DNA of 64,000 nt, from assembly GCA_020881915.1 (NCBI GenBank), contig JAJFPB010000009.1, positions 868,001 to 932,000 of the forward strand, read 5' to 3'. Source of the DNA: Paramyrothecium sp. XJ0827. Lineage: Eukaryota > Ascomycota > Sordariomycetes > Hypocreales > Stachybotryaceae. A program made the position numbers and the translations under genes. The notes below the pieces were generated by a model, which searched no databases, was not told the DNA's origin, and saw nothing but the letters and a program-made list of their open reading frames with translations. Positions 56,238 to 64,000 of the stretch are shown in pieces; position 1 is the first letter of the stretch, and the number at the start of each line of letters is the position of its first letter.

Positions 56238-57689
56238 ATGTACGCCGCCCAAGAGGAGCTTGATGACCTGGTTTGGGACATCAATGACGAAGATTATGAG
56301 GATGCGCTCAAGCAATTGCGCCTCAAGACGACGTGTCGCCAAGTTGAAGAATTTGCCAAGGAGAATCTTGGTGCTTCAGCTTCGCTGGTTTCTCCACTGA
56401 TTGTCGGTGGTTTCAATCTACTGTACAGAATACGTCTGGAAGGAAAACGTCCTGATGTGCTGGTACGACGGCCCATCCCTAGCCTCGTTCAATTTCCTGT
56501 TGAGAAGACACTACAAGAGGCCGCGACTGCCACCTTGGTCGCTACCATGACATCAGTTCCCGTACCACGCCAGTACTTCAACGGGCAGGCCGACAATTTG
56601 GGTCCTCTCATCATTTTGGATTTCGTTGACAATCAAGGCAGCATGTCTGCTCGATTGACAGCACAATTTGATCATCCTAACAAGACTCACGTCTTGAGTC
56701 CCGAAATTCCGGAATCGGAGCTTGAAATGGTCTGGTTTAAAGCTGCGCAATGCTTCTTGGAGCTTTCACGACTTGAATTTCCCTTAATAGGCTCACTGAC
56801 GGAGACACGTCCTGGTCACATCGAAGTAGCCGGGCGACCTATTACTCATAACATGACGGATATGGTACGCCTTGCCAATATACCTGCTGGTGTCCTCCCG
56901 CAGCCGGGTACGACGTATGAGACTGCAGACCAATGGTACACCGCGCTCGCAGAAATGCATATTTCCCAACTCATTTTCCAGCAGAATGACTTGGTGGTAT
57001 CGGCAGATGACTGTCGCAGCAAGTATGTGGCTCGGCAAATATTCCGGAGGCTTGCCAGACAGGGTCGACTTGCCACGTTTGGCTTCGCAGAGGATTCGTG
57101 GTCATTTCAATCCTCTCGTATACTACCTACCACACTTCTTCCTGGGCCCGCTTCCTCAGGTCCTTTTAGACTATGGGGAGATGATCTGCGAGCGGGCAAT
57201 ATTCTGATGAAGAACTCCGATGAGATAGCCGCTGTCATCGACTGGGAATACGCATATGCTGGACCTGCACAGTTTATACTGGATCCACCATGGTGGCTGC
57301 TTCTAAATTTGGCGGAAACATGGACCGAAGGAATCGATCATTGGCTTGAAGTATACGAAAACCGTCTGAAGACGTGGTTATCTGCTATGAAGAGAGCGGA
57401 GTCTGAGTCAGGTACGCCATCTAACCTGCCTGCACCAATCTCCCAGTACATGCAGGAGAGTTGACAAACTGGGCGATTCTGGCTCAGTTATGGAGCAAGG
57501 AAAAGCTGGGTCTTCGATATGGCTTATTGGAGATTCCTAGATGAGCGTTTCTTTGGTGCACGAGAGGCGGACGTTCCGGAGACTGATCTTTGGAAAACCA
57601 GGCTGCATTTACTGACCAAGGAGGAAAGGGAGGCAATGAAACGTTTGTGGACTGGAAAATGGAAACAAGCAAGGAGAGAAAGATTGTAG
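56238..57689 (+). pseudogene. APH-family phosphotransferase-like gene with one in-frame TGA
   Basis: ATG 56238 opens 408 codons ending at TGA 57462-57464. The same frame then continues 74 codons to TAG 57687-57689. The post-stop part (RFWLSYGARKSW, DMAYWRFLDERFFG, LHLLTKEE) is the conserved C-terminal helix region of the fungal aminoglycoside-phosphotransferase-like family (PF01636), so the frame is ancestral. The stop falls in ...QES-stop-QTGRFW..., where relatives usually have Trp. Before it, the kinase-like fold is intact: VGGFNLLYRIRL (P-loop region), RLWGDDLRAGNIL (catalytic Asp and Asn) and VIDWEYAYAGP (metal Asp). These fungal proteins phosphorylate unknown small molecules and are not antibiotic-resistance markers. 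It may be a recent pseudogene, a truncated active enzyme, a readthrough gene (TGA followed by C) or a sequencing error. Confidence 0.72.
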
Positions 57690-58566
57690 ACTGGGATTCT
57701 AGTGATGCTCAACAGCGCTTACGCAGTTTATTGTTCGACTAAATCAAGCTTGTCTGGCCTACAGCCCTCTTTGTAGACTCCCAAGACTTGCAAAACATTT
57801 AACGCCCTGTATAGTATAGGATCGACAATTAGCAACTGTTCGTGCTTACACGGCGAGGAGAATCAAGGAGCAGCTGCAACAGACGTAGTAGGCCCGTATT
57901 AATATGTCAATTGAAGACGTGCATCGTCGTTTCCTTAGGCCGTCAAGACCGGGTCTTCCGATTCTCAAGAGTGTATCTTGCATAGTCCCGAATAGCAACA
58001 AATGATTGAGGATGGGAGTGGCTAAAATAAAATTTAAATTAATTTCATACTAAAAGACATTAAAACAACCATCCCCTCCGATGGAAGTGGCTACAATAAA
58101 CTTATATCTATGTAAAATTCATAGTCAAAAAATAGCGAAACAACCATTGTCAGGTCCTTCCTCCCGCAACTTCCGGTGTTGACATAAAGGTATAGCGAAT
58201 CCAATATTGCAGTGAGACGATGCGAAATTTTGCATTGATTTTTAGATGTCTACTAATTAACAGACCATCATCACCGGTCTCGTTTAGACGATCGTCCCGA
58301 ATTATGACTTCGGTGTTCCATTAGCTTACCGAGGCTTCACGAGAAACCAATCAGGCCATTCCTTGGGTGCCCCCTGTCGAGAACCACATTAGGGTGTCGT
58401 CTGCGTCACGTGTGCTGTCGTTAACATCTCAGCCTCACTCAGCTCCTTCTCGGAGACGCATCTGGGCATTCTTAGTTTCTTTTCAACTCAATCGGTGGAT
58501 TTTCTTCGCAGTTTGCCAGTCGAGAGCCAAATTTGGCTCAAAAAATACGCAAGGTCAGACCGAGGA
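57690..58566. other. AT-rich intergenic region with degenerate repeat
   Basis: It is more AT-rich than the rest of the window, especially 58010-58150, and includes the direct repeat listed separately. No gene was recognised. Confidence 0.5.
58011..58147. repeat. Degenerate AT-rich direct repeat, two copies
   Basis: Copy A (58011-58072) and copy B (58080-58147) both begin GATGG(G/A)AGTGGCTA(A/C)AATAAA and end AAACAACCAT, with a diverged AT-rich middle. The strongest identity is at the two ends. It could be a mutated tandem unit or a decayed transposon fragment. Confidence 0.7.
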
Positions 58567-60840
58567 ATGTCGCTCTTCTCAGATCACCTCGAACCGTACA
58601 AATACCAGCCAATACCATGGCTGTCAAGAAATTTCCGCCTGATTCGCATTCTTCCGTCAAAAAAACATATTCTGCCCGGCTTTGGGCAAATACCGCGGAT
58701 CGAGATTGTCGATGCCAGTGTAGAGCAAGGAATCATCTATAATGCCTTATCCTATGCATGGAATGTGCCTAAAGGCCAGGCTCAGCCGGATCGCCTGGTG
58801 ATCGTCGAAACTGCATCTGGCCCTCAACACCTGCGCATATTCAGACAGCTGGAATTAGCCTTGATAAACCTGCAGGGCATTTCAGATTGTCCTATCTTCG
58901 TCGACCAAATATGTATCAACCAGAATAATTCTCCTGAGAAGGAGCATCAGGTCAAGCTCATGGGCGAAATCTACTCGAGATGCAGCAGAACTATCATCTG
59001 GCTGGGGGTGGGCACACGGGGCTCAGACATGTTCTTCTCCTACGTATCGAAACTTGCTAGCGAAGGCATCCTGAGTCGCGTCATGGGGCCCAGAGTCGGT
59101 CAATTCATGAACGTGTGGGATGCAGTCATGGATCCAGCCCGCACAGTGACCCAAAGTGAAAAAGAGGACAGAGACGACCTCTTGGAGCTAATCTCACGCT
59201 ACGGCCCTCGTTTTCCTTTGGCTGGTATGGCTGACGTTATGGAACGCACTTGGTACAAGCGCCTGTGGACCATTCAGGAAGCGTGCCTACCTCCGGACAT
59301 TCTGTTGGCATGTGGCCGTAAACAGCTGTGTTTTGACTGCTTCCGCGGTGGGATACTGTTCTTCAACATATACAACACTCATTGGGTTGGCAATCTAAAT
59401 GGGCCAGTCGCTCAATGGAAACTCAGACAGCGCGACCAGCTTTTAGAGCTAAATACGGGTCTCTCACGTGTCTTTCAGGAGCGGAAAGCCATTCATCAAT
59501 TTGCTTCCCGCCAAAGTCTTTATGATGTCATCCTAAAATATAATGTGAACGATGGCAAGGACAAGATTGGGGTTACACTAGCCGAGGATAGAATATTTGG
59601 GTTGCTTGGGCTCACGGCTGAGGATGATCCGTTGGCAGCGAAGATCAAGGTCGATTACCAAATTGGAGTGGAGAAAGTTTACGCAGACACTGCTGCCATT
59701 ATGATGGAGCACAACGTTGATGTTCTGTTGTTCTCTCAATTTCCGAAACAAGCGGGCAGCTTCCCTTCGTGGGTGCCAGACTGGTCTATGTCCATCAAAA
59801 CTCCTTGCGGCTACGCCAAGCTTTCATTGCCTATATTCTCTGCGGGTGGCCAAATGAGCGCACAAGAAATCGAATACGATGCAAGCAACGGGATACTGAA
59901 GCTCCAAGGCATTCTTCTTGATGGTGTATCGCAAGTCAGCAAGGAGATGCTATTGGTAGATTCCGAGAAACAAATCGAAGATCAAGTGGACTACCGTTCA
60001 GCCGCCAGGTTTTTCGATGAGGTATCACATATGATAGAGCATGCATCTCCGGATACTACCCCTACTATGGTGGCGAGAGAAGAGTTCGACTCGAAGCTGT
60101 TACGGATCTCGGATGCCGGTCTGACTCTGAAAGAGTTCACAGAAAACATGGGATCAATAGAAGGTCTTCTAAGGCTCAGAAACTGCCACGCACAGATTAA
60201 AGCACTGGGGGATGCACTTATCCGCGGAGATAATTTCAACTCTTCGAGCTTCACAGCCCGTTTCATGGGTAATCTCAGGAACTTATCAGGCTTCGCAGCT
60301 CCATACTCCGATTGGGAGGCCATTGGAACTGTTGCCAGAGATCCCATCACTGCAGCCAAAATCTTCATCCATGGTGCTGCGGAGCTATCCATGGGCATAG
60401 TCAAGGCAACCATGGATTCAGCAATAGCTCCTCTTCTTCCAATGTACTTTCAGCTCCGGCGACAACTACGACCTATTACCCTGCGTCTTCCTCAGGAGCA
60501 GCGAAACCAGACATATGCGAGAGGCGGCATCGATCCGAACTCTGTCGTCGAACATCTCACGACCGCGTTCTGTAATAACCTGCTCAAGAACGTCGGGCGC
60601 AAAGTTTATGTCACTCCAAAAGGCTATGTAGGATTGGGCCCTCAAGACTTGCAACTAGGTGATAAGGTTGTAGTGTTCCTCGGCAGTACCGTTCCCCATG
60701 TAATACGGACAAACCGACAAAGTACCGCAGCCGGTGCTGAAACATGGTCATATGTAGGTGAAGCCTACTGTGACGGAATTATGGATGGTGAAATATTGCA
60801 ACATGGCGGAACGAGCATGACCACATTTGCGTTGTCATGA
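58567..60840 (+). CDS. HET-domain (heterokaryon incompatibility) protein
   Basis: A single exon of 757 codons from ATG 58567; the frame is open further upstream but has no ATG. Residues ~55-250 form the HET domain: YNALSYAWN (59-66), CPIFVDQICINQ (108-119), KLMGEIYSRCSRTIIWLG (130-147) and, later, RTWYKRLWTIQEA. The rest is a long alpha-helical region, with a C-terminal block containing KGYVGLGP and GDKVVVFLGS that is common in large HET proteins. HET proteins trigger cell death on fusion of unlike hyphae or respond to non-self; most members are unassigned. The gene is intact. Confidence 0.93.
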   Translation: MSLFSDHLEPYKYQPIPWLSRNFRLIRILPSKKHILPGFGQIPRIEIVDASVEQGIIYNALSYAWNVPKGQAQPDRLVIVETASGPQHLRIFRQLELALINLQGISDCPIFVDQICINQNNSPEKEHQVKLMGEIYSRCSRTIIWLGVGTRGSDMFFSYVSKLASEGILSRVMGPRVGQFMNVWDAVMDPARTVTQSEKEDRDDLLELISRYGPRFPLAGMADVMERTWYKRLWTIQEACLPPDILLACGRKQLCFDCFRGGILFFNIYNTHWVGNLNGPVAQWKLRQRDQLLELNTGLSRVFQERKAIHQFASRQSLYDVILKYNVNDGKDKIGVTLAEDRIFGLLGLTAEDDPLAAKIKVDYQIGVEKVYADTAAIMMEHNVDVLLFSQFPKQAGSFPSWVPDWSMSIKTPCGYAKLSLPIFSAGGQMSAQEIEYDASNGILKLQGILLDGVSQVSKEMLLVDSEKQIEDQVDYRSAARFFDEVSHMIEHASPDTTPTMVAREEFDSKLLRISDAGLTLKEFTENMGSIEGLLRLRNCHAQIKALGDALIRGDNFNSSSFTARFMGNLRNLSGFAAPYSDWEAIGTVARDPITAAKIFIHGAAELSMGIVKATMDSAIAPLLPMYFQLRRQLRPITLRLPQEQRNQTYARGGIDPNSVVEHLTTAFCNNLLKNVGRKVYVTPKGYVGLGPQDLQLGDKVVVFLGSTVPHVIRTNRQSTAAGAETWSYVGEAYCDGIMDGEILQHGGTSMTTFALS

Positions 60841-61033
60841 AGTAATTTTCACGTGGATCTGTCATTAGGGACTGCACGATAGACTAAAGTAAGACAGTAA
60901 ATGTTCTTCTTTGGACGAGAAATCTCAGTATTAATATTAAAAGCTAGCAAGGATGTTGACCACACAAAGGTGCTACCATGATTGAGACGAGCCCAAGCCA
61001 AAATGCTTGGAAAGTCCCCTACACGGCGACAGA
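60841..61033. other. Short convergent intergenic region
   Basis: The 3' flanks of the HET gene and the FAS1 gene. An AT-rich AATATTAA stretch near 60930 could serve 3' end formation. Confidence 0.4.
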
Positions 61034-62347
61034 TTACATCATCATGACAGCCCCCACGATAAGGGCACCGGCCTGAAGAAGTCCATAGGGTGAAAGGGCG
61101 TGGCCTGCTCCTTCGGGAGGGTTGTCACCACCATTTCCGGATCCGCCGGCGCCTCCGCCGGCGCCACCAGTGGGAACAGCAGGTGCATCCGTCAAGACAT
61201 CGGGAACGCTAATGGTCGACGATGCGGTAGGAGCAGCGCTAGTGAAAGGCACGTCTTGCACAGAGCTGGCGCCAGAGAAAGCGGCCGAGGGAGTGCTCTC
61301 AGGGTCGAGTTCGTCAGGGTTGCTCTGACCGTTAGGGTTGAGGACGCTAATTCAACTGGTTAGTGACTTCAGACAAGGCATAGTGCGGGATTACATACCC
61401 ATCAATAACATGAAGAACACCGTTAGACAAGATGACATTTGGCAACACTACTTTAGCCGAGTTGACGAATACGGTGCCGTCGATAACAGTGAGGTTGAGC
61501 TGGTTCCCTTGCACAGTCTCGACCGATGTGTTGGTCACCTGGGTGGAGAACACCACTGAACCCGCAATGGCATGGTATTGTAGAACGCTCTGCAAGGTTT
61601 CGATGCTGGCGTTGGCGAAGGCAGACCCCACAGCTTGGAACGCCTCGTTCTCGGGGAGGAAGATGGTCAAGTCTTGTAGCGTATCGACAGTATCGAGAAG
61701 GTTTGTTGCCTCCAAAGCTCCAACACCCGCAGACAGACCCAGTGCGGTTGCCGTTCGAGAGAAGTTGAGAGGAATGGTTAGGACACGGTCGATCTTGTGG
61801 ACGGTGAAGCCACCTTGCGTGATGTCCTGATGATATTCGTCAGTGGGGATCATTGGGTGCAGACAAGAAGACATACAGCTTCAGTAACAGTGGCAGTCTG
61901 GAGCTCTCCAGACACGACAATCACGTCGCCCTCGTTGTCATCGTCGTCGCGGAGCAGTGCAAGGTTCTGGCCCGTTGTGACATTTGTTTGAGCCTGACCT
62001 CCCACGGTAAAAGTGTCATTGAGCAATGTCGGGACGAAGGTCGGGACCTCTGTCACGTTGGCCGAGGTGTATGTTCCATTGATCACATGGTAGGCAAGCA
62101 GGGCTTGAACCGTATCGCTGGAAATATTTCCCAGAGTACCGTTGATACGGTCAAAGGCAGAGTTGACGGGGGCGAGAATCGTGACATTGGAAGCAGATGC
62201 CAGCGATTGGGCGAACTCAGGCACCAGGGCGAGGATCTGGGCAAGCCGGCTGAGATCGCTCTGCGAGGAGATCAAATCCGCCAGGCCATTTTGAGCGTGC
62301 GAGACGCCAATGAAGGCGAGGCCAAGAAGTTGGAGGGAACGGAGCAT
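61034..62347 (-). CDS. GPI-anchored double fasciclin (FAS1) protein (three exons)
   Basis: The exons are 62347-61877, 61826-61399 and 61346-61034, giving 403 residues. Introns of 50 and 52 bases have GTATGT donors. A signal peptide (MLRSLQLLGLAFIGVSHA) is followed by FAS1 domain 1 (~20-160, with VTILAPVNSAFDRI) and FAS1 domain 2 (~165-300, with LTIFLPENEAFQAV and NGVLHVIDG). Many N-x-S/T sequons suggest glycosylation. A Ser/Pro/Gly-rich stalk leads to a C-terminal hydrophobic tail ending VGAVMMM, as expected for GPI attachment. Fungal FAS1 proteins act in adhesion and wall organisation. Confidence 0.9.
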
Positions 62348-64000
62348 TGTCCTAGGGGAGGGAGGTTGTGGTTTTGAGGGTTGTGAATGCTTGAATTGGA
62401 GAAGTAGCTCTGACGAAACATCTACAAGTGTCCCTGTGAGATGGGGGTCTTCGTCTTCACATATAAGCTTCAATCCGGCACATCCATCTTGACGAAAGAG
62501 CTCGGGAAGACGACAGCGCCCAGTGCCATGGGTCTAGCTCGATGATTCATGATTTCCCCAAATCCTGTTCACTGTTGGGGCTGTGCATATGCCAGCCAGC
62601 CATTTGTCTCACGGTCCGTAAGGTTCGGACATGCTCACCTAAGGCTTTGTCAATGGCTCAAGCCCATCCTTAGGCCGCTCGATAGTCGATTTCCTGATCT
62701 AGCGCAACATGCCGAGGCGGATCGACCAGGGAGGTGCAGGGTTACTGGCCATCTCGGGGTTCCGAGAAGTGCGACGATGCGGCAAGGGAAGCAAGGGTTG
62801 GCGGTAGATGTATGTGGACTTGGCGATGGTGGTATATGCCGTAGGGCCGCCGCGATCTTGGGTCCAGCGCAAAGTTCCCCGGTTGTAGTTGCAGTGGCTT
62901 GCCATGCCCGTCGCTGACTGGTCGATGGAAAGCGGGGAGTACGCGTCCGCCCAATGTTACCATCAGCCGAGCCACAAGCGTCGATTGGTTGCTCCCGATG
63001 CCAAGAAATCGGTCTGTGCTAGATCGGCGACTTGGTCCACGTTCTGCGGGTTGAGATTCTAGAATGGCGAGCTCTGTTGCGTAAGATTGCACCATGATAT
63101 TCGTAATCCTTTACAGAGACCAATTGCACATTCTTTGGAATGTTTTGTTGCGGGCGATCATACAGGATTGCGCAATTTCTTGTTTTTCAACACCCTGCCA
63201 TTCGCGTCGAAATTAACGTCTCCCAGGGGAAAAACAAGGGAAGAAACCGCTTGGCGCTCGACTTATGGTTCGACGAGCACAAGTATCCCAAACTAGCTTG
63301 GGATTTAGGTTGCACGAGGTACAGACGAGGCCAAGCCAAAATAGCACGAACTGCAACGTGAAGTCTCCAATATCTCCTCCTGCTGATGGGTTAAAGTATA
63401 ACAGTGAACTTTATCGTAGTCCCTGGTGCTTTTCCCTTTCTCTATTCATGAATTGTACTATCCGTTACCCGAGACACACTCCACAACGCACGGTTTCCTA
63501 CACGAAGGCTGCTCTGCAGACCTGCTTTTCATGCGGGGGGACAAATACAGGTTTAAGCCTAACAAAGATCGGCTAGCCCAAGCCGGAGGAAGACAAAAAG
63601 CCCCCGCTAACACCAGTGAGTTTGAACCGCACCAGCTTGCCTGCGGCATGACGTGATTGGCAATACTCATGCTCTGTCGTCCAATGAACCGAAATAACTA
63701 TGATCGATACAGACTAACGCGACGGGCCACGCCAACCGCCTTATGCACTATGCCTACATTATTTAAATTGTACAACGTCGGAAACTTCGCCAAGGGAGAG
63801 CGGGTCCTGCTGGCTATTGGTTGCCGTGTAAGATCGACCCAAACCGCCACTTGAGGAAATGATGCATCTGATATCCGTGTCGATGGCTGCTAAAATTTTG
63901 GAAGCCATGCCACAACTGATATCCCCTATGCATTCCAAAATACAACTTCTTGTATCATATTCGTTACTATCCTGTTCATTAGGATTCCATCACATTTCGA
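62348..64000. other. 1.65 kb terminal non-coding region
   Basis: Upstream of the FAS1 gene to the window edge. A short ATG frame near 63749 followed by GTAAG could be a first exon of a gene lying beyond the edge, but there is no family match. Nothing else was recognised. Confidence 0.4.

Noticed and set aside
57408..57445. Short intron (GTACGC...CCCAG, about 35 bases) that would bypass the TGA in the APH-like gene
   Set aside because: It is shorter than usual fungal introns and would shift the frame away from the conserved RFWLSYGARKSW segment.
63749..63854. Possible first exon (MPTLFKLYNVGNF...) with a GTAAG donor near the right edge
   Set aside because: No downstream exon or family match within the window; too little to call.

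Overview
This window is a nuclear segment of a filamentous ascomycete (Pezizomycotina, most likely Sordariomycetes). The evidence is GT-AG introns of about 48-66 bases with CTRAC-like branch sites, monocistronic genes on both strands separated by kilobases of non-coding DNA, a ferricrocin-type NRPS, a Zn(II)2Cys6 regulator, a HET-domain protein, an NLP-type necrosis-inducing protein and fungal MFS/GH43/FAS1 families. The species cannot be named from the sequence alone. Nineteen protein-coding loci are described. Many are multi-exon, and exon boundaries were worked out by hand from splice signals and reading-frame continuity.

Region 1 (1-12.6 kb): the 3' three-quarters or less of a siderophore synthetase (SidC/NPS2-like, cut by the window edge) faces a DUF1479 protein that carries a roughly 340-residue low-complexity N-terminus. 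Region 2 (12.6-25.5 kb): after a 4.5 kb gene-poor stretch, a choline oxidase and a betaine aldehyde dehydrogenase are transcribed divergently and together form the two-step choline-to-glycine-betaine route. A secreted NLP gene follows. Region 3 (25.5-32 kb): a small PSE-repeat protein, a long empty interval, a seven-transmembrane receptor and a macro-domain protein.

Region 4 (32.5-43.5 kb) is the most interesting. The alpha and beta subunits of a succinyl-CoA-ligase-like enzyme lie tail to tail, 69 bases apart. The alpha gene shares a 388-base divergent promoter with a Zn2Cys6 regulator. Next come a tiny two-exon hydrophilic protein, a PLP enzyme of the ACC deaminase family whose two specificity positions look like D-cysteine desulfhydrase, a RibD-C reductase-like protein and a sugar transporter. 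The layout suggests a co-regulated catabolic or specialised-metabolism group, but this is inference.

Region 5 (45-64 kb) is accessory in character: a DHA2 drug-efflux-type MFS, a DAL5-type MFS, a BTB protein, a secreted GH43 with a stop-free in-frame intron, an APH-family kinase-like gene broken (or extended by readthrough) by a single in-frame TGA, an AT-rich degenerate repeat, a HET protein and a GPI-anchored double-FAS1 protein. No tRNA, rRNA, CRISPR array or intact transposon was recognised.
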